Positions 25,915-33,770 of a stretch of 34,726 nt of DNA are shown here, piece after piece. Both the position numbers and the translations under genes were made by a program. Each line of letters begins with the position of its first letter. Within the stretch, counting starts at the first letter, position 1. The stretch spans positions 1 through 34,726 of the forward strand of contig CAISWQ010000104.1 in NCBI GenBank assembly GCA_903889245.1, given 5' to 3'. Source of the stretch: an uncultured Lentisphaerota bacterium (GTDB taxonomy: Bacteria; Verrucomicrobiota; Kiritimatiellia; CAIQIC01). The notes beneath the pieces were generated by a model that had not been told where the DNA came from, did not search any database, and was given only the letters and a program-made list of their open reading frames with translations.

Positions 25915-25996
25915 AGTTCCAAGGCTTGGAAAAGGTTGCGGTGAAACTTTCCAAGGTTTGGAAAATCCGGGGAAAAATTTTCCAAGCCCTGGAAAA
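25915..25996. repeat. Phased palindrome array, 3 copies
   Basis: Copies at about 25915-25933, 25947-25965 and 25978-25996, centres 32 and 31 bp apart. It is 5' of the exported glycosidase-like gene. The rest of the gap to 26172 shows only a short GATC.GTCTGA-type repeat near 26019-26040 and no gene. Confidence 0.82.
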
Positions 25997-26172
25997 CCGT
26001 GGGGCGTGAACGCGCATCTGACTGATCCGTCTGATCTGCATCGTGTGCGACAGCCTAAGCTGCTCCTGAAAGAACTGCAGCGGCGCGCCCCAAGCCGCCG
26101 CGACGGGGGCGGATTTACCCCTGCCGAACTGCGATGTTCGCCGGCTCTCGCCACTCGCTCCGCTGGTCCGCG

Positions 26173-26583
26173 TCAGCCGAGCAGGCGCTTCTCGCCGGTA
26201 AGGTCGCGGGCGTCCTCGACATCCTGCGTACATTCCATGCAGCCGATATATTTGCCGGTGTCGTCGCGCAGGGCGTAGAACTCGATCAGGATCTTGTGCT
26301 TCTTGGCGGTGTCGTAGGGGACGGCGAGGTCAATCCAGAAGCGGGCTTTCTCGCGGGTACCGGCCTTCATCTCGGCGACGATCTGCTCGACCATGTGCAG
26401 GCTTTTTTGCGGATGGCAGTTGCGGAAGTTGAGGCCCATGGAGCTCCACGGGCGATGGAAGAGGCGCTTGTCGTGCTGGTTCCAGCCGACCACTTCGTCG
26501 TTGGCGTCAATCACCGTGATCTCGATCGGTACGGTCTCGACCAGGGCCTTGAGCATCGCCGCGTTCATTCGATCCACGAGCAT
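26173..26583 (-). CDS. Stand-alone PAS-domain protein
   Basis: The 136-residue product is almost entirely one PAS domain: ALVETVPIEITVIDANDEVVGWNQHDKRLF, then the NCHPQKSLHMVEQIVAEMKAG segment and ILIEFYALRDDTGKYIGCMECTQDV. The NCHPxKSLHxVE segment is the form found in the PAS domains attached to DUF438 and hemerythrin-like proteins, which suggests a ligand-, redox- or oxygen-sensing role (family knowledge). No output domain is present, so it must signal through a partner. The ATG at 26583 has a GGAGA ribosome-binding site and a promoter at 26615-26642. It is transcribed alone. Confidence 0.82.
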   Translation of the reverse strand: MLVDRMNAAMLKALVETVPIEITVIDANDEVVGWNQHDKRLFHRPWSSMGLNFRNCHPQKSLHMVEQIVAEMKAGTREKARFWIDLAVPYDTAKKHKILIEFYALRDDTGKYIGCMECTQDVEDARDLTGEKRLLG

Positions 26584-26614
26584 GGTAGTTCTCCGGTTGG
26601 TTGTTGCGGCGCGG

Positions 26615-26642
26615 AGTATAGCCACGTTCGTCGCGGTTTCAA
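26615..26642 (-). promoter_or_regulatory. Promoter of the PAS-protein gene
   Basis: On the minus strand TTGAAA (26642-26637) and TATACT (26620-26615) are 16 bp apart. The -35 overlaps the last codons of the upstream tatD-like gene. The leader is about 25 nt. Confidence 0.6.
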
Positions 26643-27415
26643 CGATTGAACAATCGCTGCGCGTTAGACCACGTCTGCGCGGCGAGGTCGGCCTCCGGCA
26701 CGCCGCGCAGTTCGGCGGCGGCGCGCAGGACGTGGACCAGATGGGCCGGCTCGTTGGCGCCCTCCGGTACGCGGCCGGCGAGCACCGGCAGCAGGTCGGG
26801 CGCGTCGGTTTCGAGCAGCAGGCGGTCGGCGGGGACGGCGCACAGCGCGGCGTGCCCGCGGCGGTTGCCGGAGCGTGTGATGGAACCGGAGAACGAAAAA
26901 TACGCGCCGCGCTTCGCCAGCGGCGCGACGAGTTCCGCCGCACCGGAGAACGAATGAATGACGAAGCCCGCCGGGTGTTCTGGGAAACGCGGCAGCAGTT
27001 CCATCAACCGGCCAAACGCGCGGCGGCAGTGCAGCGAGGCTGGCCGGGTCAGCGCGATGCTCAAGGCAAACTGGTCCAGAAAAACATTTTCCTGATCGGC
27101 GAGATCGGCGTCCTCCAGCGCGTGGTCGAGGCCGATCTCGCCGACGCCGGCGCGCGGCTGGGCCGCGAGCAGTGCGCGCAGCCGGTCGAGCCAGCCGGGC
27201 CGCCGCTCGCGGACAGACCACGGATGCAGGCCGAGCGAAACGCGGACCATGGGAAATTTTTCCGCGACTGCGAGTGTCGCGGCCCAATCGCTTTCGGCAC
27301 TGCCGCAGCACATCGCGCCCCGGACACCCGCCGCCGCGGCGCGGGCCAGCACGCCGGCGAGATCGCCCGCCAGCCGTTCATCCTGTAGATGGCAATGGGC
27401 GTCGTAGAGCGGCAT
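26639..27415 (-). CDS. TatD-family metal-dependent hydrolase
   Basis: The 258-residue product has the amidohydrolase-like metal site of TatD DNases: DAHCHLQ (His7, His9), GLHPW, GEIGLD (Glu93), HSFSG and ETDAPDL, plus the NEPAHLVHV motif near the end. Members are 3'-exonucleases or related phosphoesterases acting on nucleic acids in the cytoplasm. The length matches the family (about 260). The ATG is 2 bp after the stop of the DUF4239 gene, so the two are probably co-translated. The exact substrate is uncertain within this family. Confidence 0.9.
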   Translation of the reverse strand: MPLYDAHCHLQDERLAGDLAGVLARAAAAGVRGAMCCGSAESDWAATLAVAEKFPMVRVSLGLHPWSVRERRPGWLDRLRALLAAQPRAGVGEIGLDHALEDADLADQENVFLDQFALSIALTRPASLHCRRAFGRLMELLPRFPEHPAGFVIHSFSGAAELVAPLAKRGAYFSFSGSITRSGNRRGHAALCAVPADRLLLETDAPDLLPVLAGRVPEGANEPAHLVHVLRAAAELRGVPEADLAAQTWSNAQRLFNR

Positions 27416-27416
27416 G

Positions 27417-28202
27417 TCAGTCCACCGGCGGGTGCGAGGCGATGAAGCGCAGGAAGGCGTCGGGCGCGATGTGCGGGTCGCCCCAGAAGGGATTGTCGAA
27501 TTCGTAGATGATGAACAGGATCAGCAGGATCAGGAACGTCACCGCCCACGTCATCAACAGGTGGAAGCGGAAGCGCTCGATGCCCAGGATCAGGATGAAG
27601 CTGATCGTGATCGCGGCCCCGCAGAACAGCAGCTCCCACAGCAGCGGGTTCACCGACTGCTCGGCCGCGAGCAGGCGCATACGCCGCTGGCTCGTGACCT
27701 CGTTGAGCGTGTGCAGCGACTGCTGCAGCCAGACGCGCTGTGTCTCGTTGGTCGGGTGGCTGGTGTAGTAACACCGCCAGAGATTCATGATCGCGTCCTG
27801 CGCGAGCGGGCTTTCCTGGGCGCGGCGCAGCGTGACCCACTCATCCTCGGCGACCGCGTGCGCGTAGGCCAGCAGCGCGCGCCGGATCGGCGCCTGGTTG
27901 GTCGCCGGCAGCGTGTAGGACTTGTAATAGAGGATGCGCAGGTTGACGCCCTCGGTCGTGGCCAGCTCCTCGGTGCGGCTATATTCGCCCCAACTCATCG
28001 AGAGCACGAAGCCCAGCAGGATGCCATAGATGACGCCCACGGCGCTCAACGTGAACCCGATCACATCGTGCTCGCGGCGGACATCGGCGAGCGCCCGCCG
28101 TCCGCGCAGCAGCCACAGGCCGCCCGACGCGATGAGGAACGCCACCACGGCGAGCAGTACGATGTTCACCTCCGCCGACAACCCCATCATAAAATTCAAC
28201 AT
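27417..28202 (-). CDS. DUF4239 membrane protein
   Basis: The 261-residue product matches DUF4239 (bestrophin-like) proteins. It has an N-terminal hydrophobic segment ([21 protein letters not shown]), a second ([19 protein letters not shown]), a soluble helical region of about 120 residues, then two closely spaced C-terminal helices ([20 protein letters not shown] and [21 protein letters not shown]). Function is unknown; a channel role is suggested by homology only. The ATG at 28202 has AAGGAG 12 bases upstream. A much longer open frame continues 5' through the palindrome array and across purE and is not real. The gene is divergent from purE. Confidence 0.85.
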   Translation of the reverse strand: MLNFMMGLSAEVNIVLLAVVAFLIASGGLWLLRGRRALADVRREHDVIGFTLSAVGVIYGILLGFVLSMSWGEYSRTEELATTEGVNLRILYYKSYTLPATNQAPIRRALLAYAHAVAEDEWVTLRRAQESPLAQDAIMNLWRCYYTSHPTNETQRVWLQQSLHTLNEVTSQRRMRLLAAEQSVNPLLWELLFCGAAITISFILILGIERFRFHLLMTWAVTFLILLILFIIYEFDNPFWGDPHIAPDAFLRFIASHPPVD

Positions 28203-28223
28203 GACGCCGCTCCTTTGCCGCGG

Positions 28224-28368
28224 TTTTCCAAGGCTTGGAAAAACGACCGGGAAATTTTCCAAGCCCTGGAACTTCCGGCCTGGTTTTTTCCAGGGCTTGG
28301 AAAACCCTGCGGTGCTTTTTCCCAATCCCTGGAAAAACCGCACCGGCATCTTTCCAAACCTTGGAAAC
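28224..28368. repeat. Phased palindrome array, 5 copies
   Basis: Copies centred at about 28233, 28264, 28295, 28327 and 28359, so steps are 31, 31, 32 and 32 bp. It occupies most of the divergent region between the DUF4239 gene and purE. Cores vary (AAGGCTTGG, AAGCCCTGG, AGGGCTTGG, CAATCCCTGG, AAACCTTGG). Confidence 0.85.
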
Positions 28369-28485
28369 GCCGTCGAGGAAAAAGCCGGCGGCCCGGCTTC
28401 GCCGTTCGCCGTCACCGGGCCAGTTTTTGGTTTCCAAGCGGGGGCGCTTCCGGCATCATCCGCGCGCCAACCAGCGAGGTACACG

Positions 28486-29007
28486 ATGAGCACCGGGCAG
28501 CCAGTGGTCGCCATTTTGATGGGCAGCGATTCGGACTGGGAAACCGTCGCGAACGCGGCCGAGACGCTGAAGAAATTCGGCGTGCCCTTCGAGGTCCGCG
28601 TCTGCTCGGCGCACCGGACGCCGGACGCGGCGGCGGACTTCGCCAAGGGCGCGGCGGCGCGCGGGCTGAAGGTGATCATCGCGGCGGCCGGCAGCGCGGC
28701 GCACCTCGGCGGCGTGCTGGCGGCGCATACGACGCTGCCGGTGATCGGCGTGCCGATGAAGGGCGGGGCGCTCGACGGGCTCGACGCGCTGCTCGCGACC
28801 GTCCAGATGCCGGCGGGTATCCCGGTGGCGACCGTGGCGCTCGGCAAGGCCGGCGCGGTCAACGCGGCGCTGCTCGCGGTCCAGATTCTCGCGCTGGGCG
28901 ACGCCGGCTTGCAGGCGAAATTCGCCGCGCACAAGGCGACGCTCGCCAAAAAGGTCGAGGAAGCCAATCAGCGCCTGCAGGCGGAAGTGAAGAAGATTAC
29001 GCAGTAA
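28486..29007 (+). CDS. purE: N5-carboxyaminoimidazole ribonucleotide mutase
   Basis: Moves the carboxyl of N5-CAIR to carbon, giving CAIR in purine synthesis. The 173-residue product shows the class I PurE pattern: [21 protein letters not shown] (active-site His), and [25 protein letters not shown], then [30 protein letters not shown]. The length is close to the family norm (about 160-170), with a Lys/Gln/Glu-rich tail. I start at the ATG at 28486, with GAGGT just upstream. The open frame continuing 5' runs only through the palindrome array. No other pur gene is in the window. Confidence 0.96.
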   Translation: MSTGQPVVAILMGSDSDWETVANAAETLKKFGVPFEVRVCSAHRTPDAAADFAKGAAARGLKVIIAAAGSAAHLGGVLAAHTTLPVIGVPMKGGALDGLDALLATVQMPAGIPVATVALGKAGAVNAALLAVQILALGDAGLQAKFAAHKATLAKKVEEANQRLQAEVKKITQ

Positions 29008-29009
29008 AA

Positions 29010-29060
29010 CTGTAGCGGCGACCTGCGGGCGCCGTCGGCGGCCATAGGCCGCCGCTACAG
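29010..29060. repeat. Double-hairpin repeat with CTGTAG/CTACAG outer arms
   Basis: The outer arms CTGTAGCGGCG (29010-29020) and CGCCGCTACAG (29050-29060) enclose smaller hairpins, including GGCGGCCATAGGCCGCC. It fills the gap between purE and the S41-like gene, 11 bp before the latter's ATG. It could terminate purE or shape the next leader. Confidence 0.65.
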
Positions 29061-29071
29061 GTGAGGATGTC

Positions 29072-30367
29072 ATGAATAAACACGCGACAATTATTGTAGC
29101 CGGCCTGCTGCTCGCGGGCGCGGCGCGCGCCGCGGGCACGAACGCGCCGGCGGCGCCGGCCAAGCCCCCGGCCGAGGTCGCCGTTTCCGATGACAACGTC
29201 GGGCCGGTGATCCTCGAGGCGATGACGGTGATGCGCAAGGAGGGCCTGAAGTTCGAGGCCAGGCAGGCACAGCGCGCAGCGATCGAGGCCGTGCTGAAAA
29301 CCGCCGACCCGCGCGGCCGCGTGCTGTTGGAGAAGGAACTCGCGGCGCTCAAGCAGGAGCAGCGCGGCATCTTCTTCGATTCCGGCGTGAAGGTCGCCTA
29401 TGGCACCAACGGCTGGCGCGTCGCCAGCCTCCTGCCGAATTCGCCCGCCACGAACACGATGCTCAAACCCGGCGACATGTTGCTGGCGCTTGATGGCGTC
29501 GCCATCTCCAGCCAGAAACTGATGAGCGTCTTCGCGCCGCTGCGCAGCGCGACCGAAGCCGCGGCGCGGCTCAAGATCAAGTGTGCGGCCGATGGCAAGG
29601 AAGTGGACCTCGATATCAAGCGCGCCGCGCTGCCGACGCCCGCCGTGGACTCGACCGAGGCGTGGCCGTTCCAGCTCACCTATATGCGGCTCAACGGCGT
29701 GCATGAAGGCTGCGCCGCCGAGGTCTCCGCGCAGTTCGTGAAGTGGGCCGGCGCGCAGATGTTCGGCCTGATCCTGGATTTGCGCGGCGCGAACGGCACG
29801 AGCCTCACGGATGCCGCGGCCATCGCTGGCCTGTGGGCGGAGAATGGCCAGCCGCTATTCAAGGTCACCGACCGCAAGGGCAAGGAGCTTGAGGGCTTCA
29901 AGGCCAAGCACGACGTCGCGGCGCTCGACCTGACCGTGATCGCGCTCGTGGATGGCGAGACGCGCGGCGCGGCCGAGGCGCTCGCCGCCGCGCTCGCGGG
30001 TACGCTGCGCGAGGGGATGCTCGTCGGCCAGCCGACCGCGGGTGATCCACTTGTCCGCGAATTTCTCGCGCTGCCCTCCGGCCTGCAGCTCTACGTGGCC
30101 ACGCGCCGGTTCGTCACCGGCGACGGCCGCAGCTACGATGGCCAGATCGGCGTCATCCCGGATATCCGCGTCGGCGCGGGCGAGGAAGTGCTCGACTTCG
30201 AGGCCGAGCGGACGAAACCCGACACGTTGCCGGAGGAGAAGCAGGACCGGTTCCTGCGCGGCCGCGTGCGCGGCGATACGACGCTCCAGCGCTCGCTCGA
30301 TATTCTGCGCGGCATCAAGGCCCTGAAACAGCGGTCCACCGACCATGCAAAAGCTCCGGCCCGTTGA
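29072..30367 (+). CDS. Exported S41-type peptidase homologue lacking catalytic residues
   Basis: The 431-residue product has a signal peptide (MNKHATIIVAGLLLAGAARA), a helical stretch, a PDZ domain (about residues 105-185; GWRVASLLPNSPATNTMLKPGDMLLALDGV), and an S41 carboxyl-terminal-processing-protease fold (GLILDLRGANGTSLTDAAAIAGLW, LTVIALVDGE, GQIGVIPDI). The catalytic serine that S41 enzymes carry in SASAxE is replaced here (TRGAAE, Gly299). The Lys of FGKG is also gone (TAGD, Asp325). It is therefore expected to be inactive as a protease and may bind peptide or partner proteins in the periplasm. The ATG at 29072 has GAGGATG-type upstream sequence. Its 3' end overlaps tsaC by 23 bp. Confidence 0.78.
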   Translation: MNKHATIIVAGLLLAGAARAAGTNAPAAPAKPPAEVAVSDDNVGPVILEAMTVMRKEGLKFEARQAQRAAIEAVLKTADPRGRVLLEKELAALKQEQRGIFFDSGVKVAYGTNGWRVASLLPNSPATNTMLKPGDMLLALDGVAISSQKLMSVFAPLRSATEAAARLKIKCAADGKEVDLDIKRAALPTPAVDSTEAWPFQLTYMRLNGVHEGCAAEVSAQFVKWAGAQMFGLILDLRGANGTSLTDAAAIAGLWAENGQPLFKVTDRKGKELEGFKAKHDVAALDLTVIALVDGETRGAAEALAAALAGTLREGMLVGQPTAGDPLVREFLALPSGLQLYVATRRFVTGDGRSYDGQIGVIPDIRVGAGEEVLDFEAERTKPDTLPEEKQDRFLRGRVRGDTTLQRSLDILRGIKALKQRSTDHAKAPAR

Positions 30368-30935
30368 TGCCCGCCAGCCCGACCCGGCGGCCATCGCGGA
30401 AGCGCTAGCTGCCCTGAAGCGCGGCGAACTCGTGATCGTGCCCACGGAAACCGTCTACGGCCTTGCCGCCGATGACCGTAACCCGGCGGCTATGAAAAAA
30501 CTTTTCGAGGTGAAGGGCCGGCCGAAGGACAAGCCCATCGCGCTGCTCGCGGCCGGCGTCGGGGAACTGGAGCGGCACGGGGCCAAACTGCCACCGGCGG
30601 CGCGGCGGCTAGCCGAAAAATTCTGGCCAGGCGCGCTGACGCTGGTGCTTGATTCGCCCGCAGGCTGGCTCGGCTTCCGCATCCCGGACCATCCGGTGAT
30701 GCTGGCGCTGTTGCGCGCGTGGGGCGGCGTGCTCGCGGTGACGAGCGCCAACCGCAGCGGCGCGCCGGCGGCGACCACGGCCGCGGCGGCGCTCGCCGCA
30801 CTGGAGCCGTTCATCGCGCTCGCGCTCGACGCGGGCGCGAGTGCCGGTGGCGTGCCCAGCAGCGTCGTGAAAGTGGATGGCGATCGCGTGGAAATCTTGC
30901 GCGAGGGTGCGGTTGCAAAAGAATTGCTGAAATGA
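30345..30935 (+). CDS. tsaC: Threonylcarbamoyl-AMP synthase (TsaC/Sua5/YrdC family)
   Basis: Makes L-threonylcarbamoyl-AMP from Thr, bicarbonate and ATP for the t6A37 modification of ANN-decoding tRNAs. The 196-residue product covers the YrdC domain: VIVPTETVYGLAADDRNPAAMKKLFEVKGRPKDKPIALL, FWPGALTLVL, and VTSANRSGAP near the end, the usual ATP/threonine-binding signatures. It is the short form without the Sua5 C-terminal domain. The ATG at 30345 lies inside the previous gene, and the stop overlaps the phosphatase start by 4 bp (ATGA), so genes 29072-33096 are linked. Confidence 0.93.
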   Translation: MQKLRPVDARQPDPAAIAEALAALKRGELVIVPTETVYGLAADDRNPAAMKKLFEVKGRPKDKPIALLAAGVGELERHGAKLPPAARRLAEKFWPGALTLVLDSPAGWLGFRIPDHPVMLALLRAWGGVLAVTSANRSGAPAATTAAAALAALEPFIALALDAGASAGGVPSSVVKVDGDRVEILREGAVAKELLK

Positions 30936-31432
30936 AGGAAACGCCGAAACAAATTTTGTTTGTCTGTACCGGCAACATCTGCCGCAGCCCGATGGCGGAG
31001 GTGATCGCGCGCGCGCGGCTCGGCGAGAAATCCGGCTGGAAGGTGGCCAGCGCCGGCGTCGCCGCGATCCACGGCGAGCCGGCGAGCGGGGAAGCGGTCG
31101 AGGTCTGCCGCGAACTGGGCTTGGACCTGCGCCAGCACGGCAGCCAGCCGGTGACGCGCGAGTTGCTGGAGCAGGCGCGCTGGATCATCGTGATGACCCA
31201 GATGCACCGCGAGGTGCTGGCGCGGCGCTTCCCGGAATACCATGCGCGCATCCGCCTTCTGAAATCATTTGGCTTTCCCAAGGGTTTCGAGGATATTCCC
31301 GACCCGATCGGCAGTTCTCACGATGTCTATCGCACCGTGCGGGACGCGATTGAATCCGCGATTTCGGATTTGGTAATTTTTCTGATGGAACAGGACGGCC
31401 GGCTGAAGCACGGCAAGGAGCATAAGCAATGA
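30932..31432 (+). CDS. Low-molecular-weight protein phosphatase
   Basis: The 166-residue product has the LMW-phosphatase P-loop CTGNICRS (Cys12 nucleophile, Arg18) and the acid loop DPIG (Asp124). The gene stands where ywlE stands in Bacillus subtilis. YwlE is an arginine phosphatase whose specificity depends on Thr11 in the P-loop (CTGNTCRS). Here that position is Ile16, as in tyrosine-specific members. By that rule it should be a phosphotyrosine rather than a phosphoarginine phosphatase (established rule, inference for this protein). It is coupled by ATGA overlaps to tsaC upstream and the rpiB-glyA gene downstream. Confidence 0.88.
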   Translation: MKETPKQILFVCTGNICRSPMAEVIARARLGEKSGWKVASAGVAAIHGEPASGEAVEVCRELGLDLRQHGSQPVTRELLEQARWIIVMTQMHREVLARRFPEYHARIRLLKSFGFPKGFEDIPDPIGSSHDVYRTVRDAIESAISDLVIFLMEQDGRLKHGKEHKQ

Positions 31433-33096
31433 AGATGGCGATTGGCGCCGATCACGGCGGCTTTGAACTGAAGGAACTGCTGAAGAAACAGCTCGCGGAG
31501 CGCAAGCTCGAGGTCGAGGACGTCGGCGCGTTCAGCAAGGAATCCACCGACTATCCCGACTATGCGCGCGCCGTGGCCGAGCGTGTCGTTGCGGGCCGCG
31601 CCGACCAGGGCCTGCTCGTCTGCACCACTGGCATCGGCATGAGCATCACCGCGAACCGCTACGCCGGCGTCCGCGCCGCGCTGTGCGACGAGCCGCGTCT
31701 CGCCAAGGCCGCGCGCCAGCACAACAACGCGAACGTCCTCGTCCTCGGCGGCAGCGTCGTCGGCCCGGCGCAGGCGACCGCGATCCTCGACGCGTGGCTC
31801 GCCGCGACGCCGGACACCGCCGAGCGCCACGTCCGCCGCGTACAGAAGATGGACACGTGCTGCATCGGCGGGCTGGCCGCGACCGATCCCGCGATCTTCC
31901 AGGCGGTCAAGGACGAGGAGCGCCGCCAGCGCGACAATCTCGAACTGATCGCGTCGGAAAACTACACCAGCCGCGCCGTCTGCGAGGCGCAGGGCTCTGT
32001 GCTGACCAACAAGTATGCCGAGGGTCTGCCCGGCAAGCGCTGGTACAGCGGCTGCGAATACGTCGATGTGGCCGAGCGCCTCGCCATCGAGCGTGCGAAG
32101 CAGCTCTTCGGCGCCGAGCACGCCAACGTCCAGCCGCACTGCGGCAGCGCCGCGAACATGGCGGTCTACTTCGCCATGCTCCAGCCCGGCGACACCGTCC
32201 TCGCCATGAGCCTCGCGCACGGCGGCCACCTGACGCACGGCCACCCGATGAACTTCTCCGGCCGCCTCTTCAAGATCGTCCCCTACGGCGTGGAGGCGAA
32301 GACCGAGCAGATTGATTACGATGTCCTCGCCCGCCTCGCCCGCGAGAGCAAGCCCAAGCTGCTGCTCGTCGGCGCCAGCGCCTATCCGCGCGTCTTCGAC
32401 TTCCCGCGCCTGCGCGCCATCGCCGACGAGGTCGGCGCGCTGCTGATGGTGGACATGGCGCACATCGCCGGCCTCGTCGCCGGCGGCGTGCATCCCAGCC
32501 CCGTGCCCTATGCCGATTTCGTCACCAGCACCACGCACAAGACCCTGCGCGGCCCGCGCGCCGGCCTCGTCCTGTGCCGCGCCAAGTACGCGGCCGATAT
32601 TGACAAGACCGTCTTCCCCGGTTTGCAGGGCGGCCCGCTCGAGCACGTCATCGCCGCGAAGGCCGTCTGCTTCCACGAGGCGCTGCAGCCCGCCTTCAAG
32701 GACTACGCGCGGCAGATCGTCGCCAACGCGAAGGTGATGGCCGGCGCGCTCGCCGCGGGCGGCCTGCGCATCGTCTCCGGCGGCACCGATAACCATCTGA
32801 TGCTCGCCGATGTCACCACGCTCGGCCTCACCGGCAAGGACGCCGCCGCCGCGCTCGACAAGGCCGGTATCACGGTCAACAAGAACGCGATCCCGTTCGA
32901 CACGAAGAGCCCGTTCGTCACCTCCGGCATCCGCATCGGCACGCCCGCGGTCACCACGCGCGGCATGAAGGAGCCGGAGATGGAACTGATCGCCACGTGC
33001 ATCCGCGAGGTGCTCGCCGCGCCCGCCGACGAGGCCAAGCTCGCCGCCGTCCGTGCCAAGGTCCTCGCGCTCACCGCGCGCTTCCCGGTGCCGTGA
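31429..33096 (+). CDS. Fused ribose-5-phosphate isomerase B and serine hydroxymethyltransferase
   Basis: One 555-residue frame encodes two complete enzymes. Residues 1-140 are RpiB (ribose-5-P/ribulose-5-P isomerase): [26 protein letters not shown] (Cys65), [13 protein letters not shown] (His98). From about residue 150 the rest is GlyA (Ser + THF to Gly + methylene-THF): [43 protein letters not shown] and [13 protein letters not shown] (PLP Lys371). No linker separates them, and there is no stop or frameshift between. Met141 could serve as an internal start (ATG at 31849) for a separate GlyA, but no ribosome-binding site precedes it. The ATG at 31429 overlaps the previous stop. In Bacillus the same two genes are neighbours but separate. 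Confidence 0.93.
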   Translation: MKMAIGADHGGFELKELLKKQLAERKLEVEDVGAFSKESTDYPDYARAVAERVVAGRADQGLLVCTTGIGMSITANRYAGVRAALCDEPRLAKAARQHNNANVLVLGGSVVGPAQATAILDAWLAATPDTAERHVRRVQKMDTCCIGGLAATDPAIFQAVKDEERRQRDNLELIASENYTSRAVCEAQGSVLTNKYAEGLPGKRWYSGCEYVDVAERLAIERAKQLFGAEHANVQPHCGSAANMAVYFAMLQPGDTVLAMSLAHGGHLTHGHPMNFSGRLFKIVPYGVEAKTEQIDYDVLARLARESKPKLLLVGASAYPRVFDFPRLRAIADEVGALLMVDMAHIAGLVAGGVHPSPVPYADFVTSTTHKTLRGPRAGLVLCRAKYAADIDKTVFPGLQGGPLEHVIAAKAVCFHEALQPAFKDYARQIVANAKVMAGALAAGGLRIVSGGTDNHLMLADVTTLGLTGKDAAAALDKAGITVNKNAIPFDTKSPFVTSGIRIGTPAVTTRGMKEPEMELIATCIREVLAAPADEAKLAAVRAKVLALTARFPVP

Positions 33097-33192
33097 AGCA
33101 GGGGCGAGTGGCGAGGGACGAGGGGCGGGGGAAGGGTTGTGAGTGTCGCGGATTCGCCCATGCCGAGCCTCCGGCGGGCAAACGAGTGATGG

Positions 33193-33304
33193 CTTTCCAC
33201 GCCTTGGAAAAAAGTTTGGGAAATTTTCCAAGGCCCGGAAAAATTTCAGCGAAATCTTCCAAGGCTTGGGAAAACTCCTGTTTCCGCTTCCCATCCTTGG
33301 AAAG
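33193..33304. repeat. Phased palindrome array, 4 copies
   Basis: Copies centred at about 33202, 33233, 33264 and 33295, 31 bp apart each time. These are the most diverged copies (ACGCCTTGG, AAGGCCCGG, AAGGCTTGGG, CATCCTTGG). It lies about 100 bp after the fusion gene's stop and before the direct repeat. No gene is visible in the gap 33097-33584. Confidence 0.8.
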
Positions 33305-33350
33305 CGCCCGCGCCGAACACATCCTCCACGCCTACCGAAGCTTCAAAGAC

Positions 33351-33481
33351 GAAACTGCGGAAGTGCTGATCAACTGACCGCCGGCGCGCACATGGCTCTT
33401 CGTCCTGTGGGCGGGAGCTACAGCTCCCGCGTGCTTCAGCTTGAGGGTTGATTACGCGGGAGCTGTAGCTCCCGCCCACAA
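33351..33481. repeat. 131-bp direct repeat, left copy
   Basis: Nearly identical to 34430-34560, with about five differences in a short variable stretch. It contains a large inverted repeat with 25-bp perfect arms at 33406-33430 and 33456-33480. Each arm is itself a palindrome, GCGGGAGCT-AC-AGCTCCCGC. Confidence 0.85.
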
Positions 33482-33584
33482 GATTTCGTAGGGTCTGAAT
33501 GAGCGATAGTGGTGGATGTTGCGAACGCGGCGGGAGCATGGCACTATCTGCGTGCGGCAAGGCACAAGTGGGTGCTTGTTCATC

Positions 33585-33770
33585 ATGGATGCCGAACAAA
33601 AGAGAGTGCTGCGCGCCAAGACGCCGGCCGAAAAACTCGCCTTGGCGGAGCAGCTCTATTGGCTGGCCCGCGACGTGAAGGCCGCCGGCCTGCGCGCGCT
33701 GCACCCCGACTGGAACGAAGAACGCGTCGTCCGTGAAGTGAGGGCCATTTTCCTTGCAGCCCACACCTGA
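33585..33770 (+). CDS. Small helical protein paired with nucleotidyltransferase
   Basis: A 61-residue product, MDAEQKRVLRAKTPAEKL at the N-terminus, then ALAEQLYWLARDVKAAGL and HPDWNEERVVREVRAIFL. It is wholly helical with no recognised domain. Small proteins with a similar LYWxAR...HPDW...V(R/K)xIFL pattern are often found directly upstream of a nucleotidyltransferase gene (recollection, not checked). Its 3' end overlaps the next gene by 17 bp. The start at 33585 is the first in-frame ATG inside a sensible length; an upstream ATG at 33516 would add 23 residues with no recognisable pattern. No clear ribosome-binding site. Confidence 0.55.
   Translation: MDAEQKRVLRAKTPAEKLALAEQLYWLARDVKAAGLRALHPDWNEERVVREVRAIFLAAHT

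Noticed and set aside
28030-28485. N-terminal extension of PurE
   Set aside because: It consists of the antisense of the DUF4239 gene and stop-free palindromes. The PurE family starts at the ATG at 28486.
27417-28967. A 516-residue version of the DUF4239 protein
   Set aside because: The extra N-terminal part is read through the palindrome array and the reverse strand of purE. The ATG at 28202 has a good ribosome-binding site.
31800-31900. Two separate genes rpiB and glyA with a sequencing error joining them
   Set aside because: No frame disturbance is visible, and the RpiB end and GlyA start join cleanly in one frame. A read-level check is still proposed.
33351-33481. Small coding gene in the 131-bp repeat
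   Set aside because: The short open frames shared by both copies have no start with a ribosome-binding site, and the sequence is dominated by inverted repeats.
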